DNA of 64,000 nucleotides from Chrysemys picta bellii (taxonomy: Eukaryota > Chordata > Testudines > Emydidae): assembly GCF_011386835.1 (NCBI RefSeq), contig NC_088797.1, positions 65,683,587-65,747,586 of the forward strand. Direction: 5' to 3'. Positions 11,351 through 23,660 of the stretch are shown one piece after another. The notes under the pieces were generated by a model. That model saw only the letters and a list, made by a program, of their open reading frames with translations, made no database searches and was not told the DNA's origin. How positions within the stretch are numbered: position 1 is the first letter of the stretch; each line of letters begins with the position of its first letter. Both the position numbers and the translations under genes were made by a program.

Positions 11351-11703
11351 AAGAAAAAGAGGCAGTTACTCACCTGTAACTGGAGATTCTTTGAGATGTG
11401 TGGTCCCTATCTGTATTCCACTACCCGCCCTCCTTCTCCTCTGCTTTGGACTCATTCTGCAGTGGTAAGAGGGGAAACCTGGAGTGGTGTGAACCTGCAC
11501 TGCCCCAGTGTGAACCTGCACTGCCCCATATATCCTTGGCTGGGAACATGAGGGGGGATATTATGCATGTGTGGGTCAACAGACACTGCTTGAAAACACT
11601 TCTGGACTCCACTCATGGTGTGCATGTGCACTCGTGTGGAATACAGATAGGGACAGCACATCTCAAAGAACTTCCAGTTACAGATGAGTAACCTGCTCTT
11701 CTC
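11351..11703. repeat. DIRS terminal inverted repeat pair
   Basis: The left arm (11351-11422) contains 'GTTACTCACCTGTAACTGG' and ends 'CTGTATTCCAC'. The right arm (11635-11703) is its near-exact reverse complement. Between them is a 21-bp tandem duplication (11487-11507 and 11508-11528). Inverted repeats at the end of the coding region are expected for DIRS elements, whose circular intermediate is resolved by the recombinase. Confidence 0.75.
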
Positions 11704-13310
11704 AGAAACCTTAGCTGCTTCTTACCAGATTTGTTGTCTGCATCTCACTAGGTTTATCGACAGATACCGGTGGGATTCTCCAAAGTGCCCAGAGAATTTA
11801 AAAGCACACGTCCCATTTTATTTGTTACTCATTTGGCTTTCCTGATTTCTCCTTGGCCTGGGCCATCATTTTCATCAGTGCTTTCCTAGTTTGGATTCTT
11901 ATTTCCCCCAACCCACTCTTTTTTTTTAAAAAACACTTCTATCTATTTTTTCCAAAGTGTCTTTGCAATCTTTAAAATTATTAGCTACATCAAGTGTTTT
12001 ATCCACCACTGAAATGCTGTCACTTCTGGGCCGGAATAGCAATAGTTATTCAACAGTGCCTTGAAAACTTACAACTGTTTAGCACAGGAACTACATAATA
12101 TTATTTAAAGTTGCAACTGCAGGGAAAATTAGGAAAGCAGGCTACAGTTAGCTATGTAGAATTTGGCAAGAATGGGTGGTCAGTGTTTTTGGCTTTTGTT
12201 GTTTTTTGCTCTTTTCAAAAGTGAAAGCTAAACATATCTTACACAAGTGAAGCCCAGCAGTAATGTTCTCCATTCCTACTTTTGTTTAGGGGTGGAGCTC
12301 TAGTATGAGTTTCCAAATTAATAACAATTCTGCAAAAAATTAATCCTAATAGAATTGGGTCCTATGTTGGAAAAGATGTGTAGGTACCATGGTAGTACCT
12401 AGATACTGTAGTGATGGGAACATTAGAAAACTCCAAATATAAACATTTTGCTTGTTGTCTTGAAAATTAAATTTTGACCTCGATCTTCAGGTCTACCCAC
12501 AATGAGCTCAACCCATTGGGTCTGATTTTTATAGGTCTAAATCTAGTTATCAATGAATGGCAGCAATGGGTTACTGGGGACATAGTACTACCAGTATACA
12601 GGTGTAATGGCTATAGTGACATGCTTTTTTTTTTTTTTTTTTCCCCCGCCCCCCTTCCCCCCCATATAGTAGCTTAATTTTGAATAGAGAGGTCCTTTAG
12701 CAGGAGTTGTGGTTTGTTTGGATATGTACATAGTTAAAGGGCCCTATCCACAGCTTTAGGAGTTCCTGCCATTAAATAAATTGTCAGCAGAACTCTCCTT
12801 CCTTTTTTCATGTTTGGTTTGATTTGAAACAAATTGGGACTTCTTGATAAGTGGTTTCTGTTGCAAACTATTAGCTCTACTGGATTTTGTTGTCACTGCC
12901 AATGTTTTGAGATGGCTTTGGCTGGGGCTGTTCTACCTGTCGCAGTTGGTGTTCCAATTGTAGCATATTGGCCTACCGGTATTTGTGTAAACCTCTTTTT
13001 TGCCTCTCAGAAATTCTAATGCTGCTCTGCTCCATACTCAGTCCCTCTCAAAGTATTTTTGTACTGCCTAGCTTCCACCTTCATATGACCTGCTCTTGTT
13101 TTGAGGTCTGGCGGCTTCCACTCTATATTCCAGCAAACCTATCCTGTTCTGTTCAGTCTCAAAGCAGTTTCTTCTGTTGCTGAAATTCCTCTCCAACTTG
13201 GGACTGCTCTTAAATTACATTGCCTGCCAGTCACATGTTTCCAAAACACTGAACTGCGGTTTTGGCTTTTTAAGCTAGAAGTAACTTTTTTTTTCTTTTC
13301 TCCCCAATAG
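11704..13310. other. Unique AT-rich sequence, no gene seen
   Basis: No recognised element. A T-run followed by C-rich sequence (12625-12662) is low-complexity. No convincing exon was found before the candidate at 13311. Confidence 0.5.
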
Positions 13311-13362
13311 GAGAGTGGCACTCCCCTTGACGAACATGGATTAATTTTATTGCCAGTGTTAG
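13311..13362 (+). other. Candidate internal exon (52 nt)
   Basis: A strong polypyrimidine tract and acceptor (TTCTTTTCTCCCCAATAG, ending at 13310) precede 52 nt that are open in only one frame, followed by the donor G|GTAAAT at 13363. The 17 encoded residues are Glu-Ser-Gly-Thr-Pro-Leu-Asp-Glu-His-Gly and a hydrophobic end. I do not recognise the protein. Splice signals are good but the exon is too short to be convincing without transcript or conservation data. Confidence 0.25.
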
Positions 13363-13428
13363 GTAAATTATGCATCTGTTGTCCACTCCTCAAATAAAAG
13401 GAATCCACCTGGAGGGAAAATGCGACTA

Positions 13429-13603
13429 CACCTCTACACCTATATAATGCTGTCCTTGGGAGCCAAAAAAATCTTACCGCATTATAGGTGAAACCGCGTT
13501 ATATTGAACTTGCTTTGATCCGCCGGAGTGCGCAGCCCTGCCCCCCCCGGAGCGCTGTTTTACCGTGTTATATCCAAATTCGTGTTATATCGGGGTAGAG
13601 GTG
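13429..13603 (+). mobile_element. Mariner-like MITE, TA-flanked
   Basis: Terminal inverted repeats CACCTCTAC / GTAGAGGTG abut TA dinucleotides at 13427-13428 and 13604-13605, as for Tc1/mariner insertion. The core has the repeated 'GTTATAT' motifs and a CG-containing middle. A second copy of the same family in the other orientation is at 25680-25868. It has no coding capacity. Confidence 0.75.
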
Positions 13604-13605
13604 TA

Positions 13606-15632
13606 CTTGCAAACCAAAGAAAGTCTTTCAAATGTCACTTTTTTTTTTTTTTTTAGGCCTGTCAACCTTGACAAGTTTCCTTTTAGAGACGAGATATTGC
13701 ATACATCAACTCTTTTTTTTTTAAAAACTAGGCTGAAGATGAGCACTATATCTACATGGCATAGATATATAGATAAAGTATGCATAATTGTAGAGGTGGC
13801 CTCATCTTTTCAGTCTTCTTGTAATGTTTCTTCATATCTCAATCGTGACATTTACCATGATCTGTCTATGACCTAGACAAAGAATATCTTTTTTTCAGAT
13901 AGACTATAAGGATTATAAATTTACTAACAGTAAGACTCTTAGGTATTTTCCCCACTTTTCCCCAAAACACACTCTCTCTCTCTCATGGTAGTCCTCTTAA
14001 ATATTTTTCTTCTAATGATTATAGTTCTGAAGAGATTTCTTTTCTTTGAGAACTTTATTCAAAATAGATGTCTTCAAGTTTTTGTTAAAATATAAAAAAC
14101 ACAAACTGTTTGCTTTTTTTTTTTTTTTTCTTGGCTAAGAATTTTCATGAAAGCCAGAATAAAACGCCAACAAAAACAGAAGGGTAAATCATCATCTGTG
14201 TTATTAGTATATGGCTTACTTTCAGTTCATGGCCTCCATCACACAATGCCATCCTTCTGATTAATGGCCCTCTGTGTGTGAGGCATGGATTAGAGTAGAC
14301 TTTGTTTTCAAAGTGATACAACTATACATTTACTCCCCCTGGAAGGAAACCAGGATGCAACCAAAAGGAATTCATATTTGGAAGGAGTAGAAAAGAAAGT
14401 TTTATTCGTGCTGGCTTCGTGGCTTTATGTGCTGTGTGATGCTTTGTCTTCACATAGCTTGTACAGGAGAACAAGAGGGAAAAAGTGAAGACCAAAATCT
14501 TGGGAATGCAAATGCATTTTTCTGCCAAAACTAGGAGATGGTTCTGGCTCCTTGTGCCTTTTTTTTTTTTTTAACTCCAAGAAAACATGCTTTATAATCA
14601 CATGTTGCACAAGCAAATCTGTTTTGAGGAGAATCATTTTTTATGGTATGTGTTGCAATAAAGAAACTGAATTATCTTTGCATTGTTGTCAGTTGAAATG
14701 TATATAATTTTTTTAAAATCAGAACTATTGGAGGTCTTTGTGATTAATGTTTGATGCACCGGAGTGTTGGTAAGAGACTAGTCTTTTAATCCCTAGCCCC
14801 AGTCACCTGATGTGGGTCAGCATTATGCAAGATTATATCCCCGTCATATAACAGTGGACAATATCCAGCAGCAACTGTTACAGCTTTTATAGCACTCTGT
14901 CAGATGATCCATGTTGATCTTGGCTCTACTTGGTTAAATTTCCCTGCAGTTTCAGTTGAACGTGGTATGCTTTGTTTACTTCTCTGAAATGCTATGTTAT
15001 GCCTAAGCCATGTCTACACTAAGAAGTTGCTTGTTGTTGACAATGGATGCAGCTGACTGTGCTAACCACATGTTTATAAAATGGTGCTGAACCTGAGGTG
15101 TCCTGAGCTATAATTACATCATTCACAGCATTTGTTCATCAGCCCCCACTGTCAGCAACGAATAACTTTTGCTAGAGGAGAGCGGCCTTAAGGACATTCT
15201 GACAAAGGGATAATAGGCAGGGATATTGCATACAAGTAAGTGGTAAGAGTAAATGACTAGCACACAGCTTTGTTTCATGGAATATATTTGGGGGAATTGA
15301 GTAATGGGGTAACAAGGAGTCAAGGGATGAAAGGTGGGGAGGTGTGTGGGGACAGAACAAGCGTCAGGCATGTGATTAGAGCAGAATTCCTAGTCCAGAA
15401 ATCAGTATCAACTGTATTATGCTTCCTCTTTGTTGTTTAACTGAGGTGATGGCTGGTGGCACTTTCTATTAACGTGATATTTTGCGCTACTAGTTTAACA
15501 AACCCCCAAAATTCATTGTTATTTAAAATAACTCTGTATACCACACCTTCAAAGAAGCAAAAACAAAAGCTGTTCTTTCCTACCACTGGAAGCAACAGCT
15601 CCTTCGCTTTAGCACTGCAAAATCAAGATTAA
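13606..15632. other. Unique AT-rich sequence
   Basis: It contains T tracts (13637-13655, 14114-14130, 14560-14573) and a CT run (13972-13984). A short segment at about 15004-15030, 'GCCATGTCTACACTAAG', resembles one end of the Harbinger-type MITEs but no matching second end was found. No gene seen. Confidence 0.45.
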
Positions 15633-15874
15633 GGGCTTGTCTTCATGTACAGCACTGCTTAGGTGCAGGTGCACTGCTGTAGTGCCTTAGTGAAGACTTT
15701 TGCTATGCTGACAGGAGAGCTTCTCCTGTGTTGATGGGAGAGCTTTTCCTGCTAACATCGTGCTGCCTAAATAGGGGGTTAGGTCCGTATAACTATGTCA
15801 CTTGAGGTGTGGATTTTTCACACCTCTGAGCGACATAGTTTATGCCGATATAGGCCTGAAGTGTAGACCCGGCC
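15633..15874. mobile_element. PIF/Harbinger-type MITE
   Basis: The left end GGGCTTGTCTTCATGTAC and the right end, read inward as GGCCGGGTCTACAC, resemble the terminal repeats of the autonomous element at 45891-50740. The left flank is TAA; the right flank (TCA) is degenerate. An inner inverted repeat is built around 'AACTATGTC' (15790) and 'GACATAGTT' (15831). There is no coding capacity. It is probably an old non-autonomous derivative moved by a Harbinger transposase. Confidence 0.6.
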
Positions 15875-17736
15875 TCACTCACAAATTGTGTCTTCACTAA
15901 GGAATCTTGTAACAAAATTGCCAGTGGTAGCACTCTGTGGAAAATAGATGGCCCATGCTGAGCTAGATCTCTTGTTTGTTTTGTTCAATCTGTTCCTTTG
16001 GTGTCGAACCCACAAGTTTGAAAGGTATCATTTTGTTCTGAAGATATTATAACAAAATTAGACTTTCACACAAAGGAGCAGAAATTATTCTAATGCCACA
16101 AAAATGAATGTAGATACAGCCTTCTTTATGGTTGACCTTTTATATAAGCCATCTCCACAGTGGATATTATGACTGTTCGTAATGAAATGACATTTTTGGC
16201 AAATAATGTTGCCTGAACTGGATTTATTAACTCAAATGTTAACCGAAACCAAAGTTTTCTTCGCCAGTTTTCAATTGTGAGGGTTTAGGTTTGTTTGTAT
16301 TTTTTTAAAATGTCTGACTTCTTAGTTCTTCCAACCACTGGAAAACAATTACTTCATACAAAGAAATTTTTAATGACTATTCAGAGGAATTTATTGTTTT
16401 AAGCAATTGTGGTCTAGATTTAAAAGAAACTTCCATAATGTGTACAAGTCATTGGAATAGTATAGGCTTGTTTTTCACTTTTATAAATGGAGTTTTTATA
16501 ATTCAAGAATGGTGCACCAGGTTGAAAAAGAGAAACAAAACATTTTATAACAGGGTAGGTGGGATTTCTTAAAATTGACCCTGACAGGATGTCCTGGAAC
16601 TAGTGTTTGGCAAATTTATGCAGAATAAAAAAAGCAAATACATTTTTTTCAACAGATGGAGGAAAACTGAAATGTGGGTTGAAAGCAATTTTTTTTCTTT
16701 TCCAAAGGGATTGAAAGACATGCATTTTAAGACCCTTAGGTTCTTTGCCATGTTGCTGAAACAGGCATGAACTTAAATTTTAGACACACTTTGTCACATC
16801 CAGAAGAATATATGATGCCAAATATTGCCACGTAGCAAGTGGAAAAATCTAAGAATCTCCTCCCCTTCCCCCTATCTCTCTCCCCCCCCCCCCCCCCCCC
16901 CCAAGCAGCCATTTTAGTTGCCCTTTAGCAAACAATTCTTGGTATTTGACAGTATTATGTAAAACAAAATGAAGAAAGGGAATGAATCTCTCTACTTCTC
17001 AAAGACTTCACCAGTGATAGCATTTGAAAACAGTTCAGACTTTGGTCTGATAAAACTGTTGGACAGTGAAAAGTAGCATTTGGTGCCATGAATCCTAGTT
17101 CTCGTCAGTGGTGTTAACTCTTCTCTTTACGTAGGACTGTGTTAAGGCCGGTGCTCCACCTATGTTTCGTGTAAGCCCTATTTTGTGGATGTAAGTAGTG
17201 TCTTCTGGGCAAGGTTGAATTTTGTCCATTTTATAATATTGTGAATGCTTTTAAATTGGAAAAGTGACTTTTTAGCAGTCTGTGTTAAATCTCCTTTCAT
17301 TCTAAGGCCATGTCAGCCATCTGGCATTGGCATACCTTGAAGTTGGAAGGGCAGTGCTGTAGTTGAAAGTTGGCTATACTGCTATTATCCTTGTAAAATG
17401 TTCTGTGGAAGGATTAATGTTTTAAAAACAGGCTGAAACTGGGCATGTTGCTCAGCAGTAGGGATAGGACCAAGAATACTTTTTGATGGTTTTGGAGGAA
17501 AAGTACTTCATTTGCTATTTATTCATTTAAAAAAAAAAGCCAAGTAACTTTAAAAAGTGTTGTGAAAATGTGCTGCATTAGCTCTTCTCTATCACTTTTT
17601 TCTGCATTACAGTATTAATTTCAATTTAATATGTCTGTAGCATGGATATACAAAATCCCATTGGTTTAAATAGGCCTTCATGTGCAAAGTTTTACACTGC
17701 AACAATTCCACTGATGTTCCAATGAAGGCCTAATTA
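15875..17736. other. Unique AT-rich sequence
   Basis: No gene or recognised repeat apart from a run of 21 C at 16882-16902 preceded by CT-rich DNA. It is likely intronic or intergenic. Confidence 0.5.
16882..16902 (+). repeat. Poly-C tract, 21 bases
   Basis: The longest C homopolymer in the window, preceded by a pyrimidine-rich stretch. Its length may be uncertain in an assembly. Confidence 0.9.
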
Positions 17737-17744
17737 ATGTTACC

Positions 17745-18219
17745 TAGGATGACTGCATTTCCCAAAGGGAAAATGGGACACCATGCGGGGCTGGGCCGAG
17801 TCCTCTCCCCCGCCTGCAGGGCTGGCCTGAGCTGCCGCACAACCCTCCCTCCCCCATATAGGGGATAGGCAGGGCTCGGGCGAGCAGCGATGGATGGACT
17901 AGATAGAATAACTATATTTCACAAAGGCTGGGACTGGCGTCGCTGCTTGCCCGAGCCCTGCCTGCCCCCTGTCAGAGCCCTGCTTCCCCCTTGCAGGGCT
18001 GGCATCGCCATTCACCCACCTCCGTGTGTTCTTCTGCACTTCATTTTTTGGACAAAAGTGGGCATTTTTCCTATTTGCTCTTACCAACTGATCAAGTCGA
18101 TTAGTTGGCAAGAGCAAACAGGACAAATGCCCACTTTTGCCAAAAAAAAAGTCAGGATAGTTGGGACAGGGCTTAAAAAAGGGACTATCTGGACCAAAAT
18201 GGGACATACGGTCACCCTA
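17745..18219. mobile_element. hAT-like MITE with 8-bp duplication
   Basis: The ends TAGGATGAC... and, read inward from the right, TAGGGTGACCGTATGTCCC form terminal inverted repeats. The 8-bp sequence ATGTTACC flanks both sides exactly (17737-17744 and 18220-18227), the size made by hAT transposases. An inner foldback (about 18059-18094 against 18099-18134, including 'TTTGCTCTTACCAACT') gives a hairpin. There is no transposase frame; the longest open frames (17890-18258) run through the element and are not genes. Confidence 0.8.
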
Positions 18220-18227
18220 ATGTTACC

Positions 18228-20382
18228 AGACGTTTATGAAGTGTTTTATGAGCACTAGCCAACTGCACTTTACCTCACCCCTGTGCGGGAAGTCTCACTT
18301 CCAATGTCCTAAAGTAGGAAATGAGCCACTGATTAATCTACTTGCTTAAGGCCTCAGGGCTGAGAAAATCCTGTCTGTTAATACTAAATGAATATATAGA
18401 TTTAGATTGTAATACCTTTACTGACATTGAGTAACGACTTACTTCACAAGTTATTCCGTTGATTTGTATGGGATTATTCATGGCGTAAGGTACCGTAGAT
18501 GACAATATGGTCCTTAGTTTTATTTTCAGAGTATTTTGCAGGCATTGACTTAATGGTTCCCCCCCCATTTCAATTAAAGATGTCACTTAAACCGTTTAAA
18601 GTAACGACATACATTTCTGCCTAAAATTTGGCTACACAATATGGATCTTTGAGGCTGGATAAATTTTGAGGCCGGTCAGCAACAGCTTAGGTGAAGAAAT
18701 GGAGGATAGAGGGGAATGAAAAAGAAAAGCAAGGGGAGAAACCACTCTCTCTGATCCTTTCGGGATGAGTGAAATGTATTTTATTTGTATTTATCCTGTC
18801 TCTTGTGTTAGGGATAGTTGTCAGGCTGGCAATAGTTGTGGTAGGGTAGATGGTGTGTGCCAAAAACTCTTTGGCTTGGGCATCCCTATACTGAATAGTA
18901 GCTCTGATGTTAGAGGGTAAATGATGTGTGCCTTCTTCAGGAACTACCTTCCCCTTGGTTGAGTTCTACTGAAGCCTTATTAATCATTTTTACTTTGTAC
19001 GGGTGTATAGTCCAATGTTCTAAATCCTGGACACACATGCGTGTGCACAGACACATTAAGCATATAAAAACAAACTCAAATTAGCATGCCATACTGACCT
19101 GTTAATGTTAGATTTGTGCATGTCGGTATGGTTTGCAATAGAAAATGGTCCTATGTGTAAAGGCAACATGAGTTCCTTTCAAATATTCAAATGTGCCTTC
19201 AGTATTGTTACCACTTTGAAGAGGCAGAACTTTAACACAACATGAATCCTGTGTTCCTAGCAACTCTGATGAAGGCATAATCAGATTGAGGACTGTGTAC
19301 AACATCATTAATGAACAGTATAATTCATGAGGAATACATTGTAATTGCCTAGTTGCTAATTTCTAAGAATTATTGACTTTGACAGACCTCTCTTATATTG
19401 CAGTCTGCGTTGTCATGTTTGAAGTAATTATTATTCCTTTTTTCTAATTGCGTATCCCACCTATGATGTGTTAGTTCATTATTGTAACAAACTAGGCCAG
19501 CCATTCAGTAGGGAGAGACTATCCTCTCCCCCAATTGAAAATGATGCTGTTCCTATTATTGTATCTTATTCCCTTCATTTCTCTCCCAATCTCTCGGTTG
19601 TTGGCAATTGGCATTTAAATAGGAGCAGTTGTTAGTTTCGTGTGCATTATATTTTCTTTACAAATATTGAACTGACAATAACTCAAGAAAAATATTTTCC
19701 TCTTGATGGATCAGTAATGTGTGAGACTCTTGACGTGTGCACATCTTGTCAAAAAGACAGGTCAAAATTTTTTTCACTCTTGGCATCTATTTATCACAAA
19801 ATTATAAACTGCTCTTGAAACTAGGTTAAAAAAATAGTGAAGGCAACATCATATTTAAGAGTCTAAATGTGCTGATTGGGGTCTTTGAAAATCTAACCCC
19901 AGGCAAAAGGTCTTCAGATTAGTCTTTGTGACTGATGTGGTATGTTCCACGGTTAATAATTTATTTTTGAGACCTAATAATCAAGAGATAGGATACCCAC
20001 TGCATCAGTATCTTTTTCTGTCTTCACTAGAAAGCTCCTATTTTGATGCTGGCTTTTTTCTCTCCAGTTTAACTGCTTCCTGTTTGCATGTATTATACCC
20101 TTATTTATTTTTTGGTGATCAGTGGTTTAGTAGTTTGGAGGTAGTTCCTTTTTTTTTTTTTTTCAGGATGCTCTATTTGTGTCATAATTAAAAATGTCAA
20201 AGGTAGGCAATAAGACTTGGTCATCAGCTGTCCTGTATGGACAGTTTCTGAACAGCACTGTGTATAATCTGCCAAAATCAGTATGTCAGATGACTGCAAA
20301 GAGAATAAATGAAGCGCAAAATAATAATGTGAAAGAGGAAGCACAGAATAATGTGTAGATTAAATGTAGTTTATCTAAAATA
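18228..20382. other. Unique AT-rich sequence
   Basis: No gene or clear repeat. The acceptor-like pyrimidine tract at about 20006-20022 is followed by reading frames without a usable donor. A T run lies at 20149-20163. Confidence 0.45.
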
Positions 20383-21346
20383 CATTAACTCCTCACTTAA
20401 AGTCCTGGTTAACATTGTTACATTGCTGATCAATTAGGGAACATGCTCGTTTAAAGTTGTGCAATGCTCCCTTCTAACGTCATTTGGCAGCCGCCTGCTT
20501 TGTCCACTGCTTGCAGGAAGAGCAGCCCGTTGCAGCTAGCTGGTGGGGGCTTGGAACCAGGGTGGACCGGCAGCCGCCCAGCAGGCTATCAATCGGCAGT
20601 TCAGCTGTCCCTCCGCCCCATTGCCATGTGCTGCTCCTGCCCTCTGCCTTGGAGCTGCTCCCAAAGACTCCTGCTTGCTGTGGGGGTGGGGGGGGGGAAA
20701 GAGGGGAGAGGGCTAATTTCAGGGTGTCCCCCTGCTCCTGCACCCCGCTTACCCCTTCTCCATGTAGAGCAGGGAGGCGACACGGACGGAGAGAGACAGA
20801 GAGAGCTTGGGGCAGCAGCTGCTGTCTCAACTTCCTGATCCACTTAAAATGACAATGCACTTAAGAGTAGGTCAGCTTACTTAAAGGGGCAGTGTGCATC
20901 TCTCTCTCTTCTCCCTCCCCCCCCCCCACACACAAACAAGGTGTGTCTGTCTCTGTCTGCCATGCTGTCTCCCCTGCCTTGTGTGAGAGGCTACATTAAC
21001 AACAATGTGTTAACTCTTGAGGGCTCAGCCGAGTGCTAGTTCATCATTTAACAGCAAGGCATTCCATGGGAAATATCCCTCCCTCTTCCATGCTTTAACT
21101 TGACCACCTTAACCAAGCTTCACAATCATCATAGCTGTGAACAGTATTAAATTGTTTGTTTAAAACATATACTGTGTGTATATCTATATCATATATAGTT
21201 TTTTGTCTGGTGGAAAAAAATTTCTCTGGAACCTAACCTCCCCCCCCATTTACATTTAATTCTTATGGGGAAATTGGATTTGCTTAACATCCTTTTGCTT
21301 AAAGTCGCATTTTTCAGGAACATAACTACAACGTTAAGCAAGAACA
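20383..21346. mobile_element. Non-autonomous TIR element, family uncertain
   Basis: The left end 'ATTAACTCCTCACTTAAAGT' is related by inversion to the right part 'ACGTTAAGCAAGAAC' near 21332-21345, and 'CTTAAAGT' recurs at 21298-21306. The interior is GC-rich (20500-20850), then has CT and CA runs. The GC-rich part gives overlapping open frames on both strands (20464-20860), which look like composition artefacts. A TA at the left edge would suit a Tc1/mariner-like element, but the right edge is eroded. Confidence 0.45.
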
Positions 21347-21376
21347 AATGGTGGCCTTAGTTTGAGAACCACTGGT
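21347..21376. repeat. Fragment of a hAT-type terminus
   Basis: 'AGTTTGAGAACCACTGG' matches the right-end motif of the hAT MITEs at 35879 and 41601. No matching left end was found nearby, so this is a fragment. Confidence 0.4.
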
Positions 21377-21497
21377 CTAAAGGGTGGGTGGGTGGGGAAG
21401 GTATTTCCTTGGGTAAGTGCTGAAATCGCCATCTTTCAACTTCATTGGGTGCCGCTACTTTTCACATTATGAGAAAAGATTAACAGATGTTCCTGCT

Positions 21498-23660
21498 GAT
21501 AGAATCATAGATTCATAGATTCTAGGACTGGAAGGGACCTCGAGAGGTCATCGAGTCCAGTCCCCTGCCCGCATGGCAGGACCAAATACTGTCTAGACCA
21601 TCCCTGATAGATATTTATCTAACCTACTCTTAAATATCTCCAGAGATGGAGATTCCACAACCTCCCGAGGCAATTTATTCCAGTGTTTAACCACCCTGAC
21701 AGTTAGGAACTTTTTCCTAATGTCCAACCTAGACCTCCCTTGCTGCAGTTTAAACCCATTGCTTCTTGTTCTATCCTTAGAGGCTAAGGTGAACAAGTTT
21801 TCTCCCTCCTCCTTATGACACCCTTTTAAATACCTGAAAACTGCTATCATGTCCCCTCTCAGTCTTCTCTTTTCCAAACTAAACAAACCCAATTCTTTCA
21901 GCCTTCCTTCATAGGTCATGTTCTGAAGACCTTTAATCATTCTTGTTGCTCTTCTCTGGACCCGCTCCAATTTCTCCACATCTTTCTTGAAATGCGGTGC
22001 CCAGAACTGGACACAATACTCCAGCTGAGGCCTAACCAGAGCAGAGTAGAGCGGAAGAATGACTTCTCGTGTCTTGCTCACAACACACCTGTTAATACAT
22101 CCCAGAATCATGTTTGCTTTTTTTGCAACAGCATCACACTGTTGACTCATATTTAGCTTGTGGTCCACTATAACCCCTAGATCCCTTTCTGCCGTACTCC
22201 TTCCTAGACAGTCTCTTCCCATTCTGTATGTGTGAAACTGATTTTTTTTCTTCCTAGGTGGAGCACTTTGCATTTGTCTTTGTTAAACTTCATCCTGTTT
22301 ACCTCAGCCCATTTCTCCAATTTGTCCAGATCATTTTGAATTATGACCCTGTCCTCCAAAGCAGTTGCAATCCCTCCCAGTTTGGTATCATCCGCAAACT
22401 TAATAAGCGTACTTTCTATGCCAATATCTAAGTCGTTGATGAAGATATTGAACAGCACCGGTCCCAAAACAGACCCTGCGGTACCCCACTCGTTATGCCT
22501 TTCCAGCCGGATTGGGAACCATTAATAACAACTCTCTGAGTACGGTTATCCAGCCAGTTATGCACCCACCTTATAGTAGCCCCATCTAAATTGTATTTGC
22601 CTAGTTTATCGATAAGAATGTCATGCGAGACTGTATCAAATGCCTTACTAAAGTCTAGGTATACCACATCCACAGCTTCACCCTTATCCACAAGGCTCGT
22701 TATCCTATCAAAGAAAGCTATCAGATTGGTTTGACATGATTTGTTCTTCACAAATCCATGCTGGCTGTTCCCTATCACCTTACCACCTTCCAAGTGTTTG
22801 CAGATGATTTCCTTAATTACTTGCTCCATTATCTTCCCTGGCACAGAAGTTAAACTAACTGGTCTGTAGTTTCCTGGATTGTTTTTATTTCCCTTTTTAT
22901 AGATGGGCACTATATTTGCCCTTTTCCAGTCTTCTGGAATCTCTCCCGTCTCCCATGATTTTCCAAAGATAATAGCTAGAGGCTCAGATACCTCCTCTGT
23001 TAGCTCCTTGAGTATTCTAGGATGCATTTCATCAGGCCCTGGTGACTTGCAGGCACCTAACTTTTCTAAGTGAATTTTAACTTGTTCTTTTTTTATTTTA
23101 TCTGCTAAACCTACCCCCTTCCCATTAGCATTCACTATGTTAGGCATTCCTTCAGACTTCTCGGTGAAGACCGAAACAAAGAAGTCATTAAGCATCTCTG
23201 CCATTTCCAAGTTTCCTGTTACTGTTTCTCCCTCTTCACTAAGCAGTGGGCCTACCCTGTCTTTGGTCTTCCTCTTGCTTCTAATGTATTGATAAAAAGT
23301 CTTCTTGTTTCCCTTTATTCCCGTAGCTAGTTTGAGCTCATTTTGTGCCTTTGCCTTTCTAATCTTGCCCCTGCATTCCTGTGTTGTTTGCCTATATTCA
23401 TCCTTTGTAATCTGTCCTAGTTTCCATTTTTTATATGACTCCTTTTTATTTTTTAGATCATGCAAGATCTCGTGGTTAAGCCAAGGTGGTCTTTTGCCAC
23501 ATTTTCTATCTTTCCTAACCAGCGGAATAGCTTGCTTTTGGGCCCGTAATAGTGTCCCTTTGAAAAACTGCCAACTCTCCTCAGTTGTTTTTCCCCTCAG
23601 TCTTGATTCCCATGGGACCTTACCTATCAGCTCTCTGAGCTTACCAAAATCTGCCTTCAT
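21498..23660 (-). mobile_element. CR1 LINE, 5'-truncated
   Basis: On the minus strand this is a CR1 non-LTR retrotransposon reaching its 3' end at about 21500, where the plus strand reads 'ATCATAGATTCATAGATTC', the short 3'-terminal repeat typical of CR1. It includes most of the reverse transcriptase and the C-terminal region but lacks the 5' UTR, ORF1 and nearly all the endonuclease, as in most genomic CR1 copies. Divergence is low enough that long frames remain. The 5' edge abuts a SINE in the same orientation. Confidence 0.9.
21593..23660 (-). pseudogene. CR1 ORF2 (reverse transcriptase) fragment
   Basis: The frame 23660-22428 covers the linker between endonuclease and RT and the first RT motifs, including '[13 protein letters not shown]', '[17 protein letters not shown]', '[13 protein letters not shown]', '[13 protein letters not shown]' and 'SGVPQG'. 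A frameshift at about 22480 separates this from 22467-22204, which has '[13 protein letters not shown]' and the catalytic 'FADD' (in place of YxDD). A further shift leads to 22273-21593, the C-terminal part with 'AERDLGVIVDHKLNMS' and 'LPLYSALVRPQLEY'. RT motifs are intact but the frame is broken at least twice and the endonuclease is missing, so the copy cannot move by itself. Confidence 0.88.

Larger units (their letters stand above)
5718..11703 (+). mobile_element. Degenerate DIRS-like tyrosine-recombinase retrotransposon
   Basis: This 6-kb block reads, in order on the plus strand, as a gag-like region, a reverse transcriptase of the DIRS type, an RNase H region and a tyrosine recombinase. 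That order and the use of a recombinase instead of an integrase are characteristic of DIRS elements. The right end carries a long inverted repeat (11351-11422 with 11635-11703), and the left end starts with a related 'GTGTATTCCACA' segment. The coding parts are broken by many stops and frameshifts. A solo LTR (7167-7773) and a SINE (10482-10676) are inserted in it, so it is old. No RNA-level activity is expected. The exact left border is approximate. Confidence 0.8.

Noticed and set aside
16882..16902. A functional poly-C element
   Set aside because: C runs recur throughout the window and behave like simple-sequence length variants or assembly features.
20464..20860. Overlapping 120-codon frames on both strands
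   Set aside because: GC-rich interior of a repeat element; mutually overlapping frames on both strands without splice or start context are composition effects.
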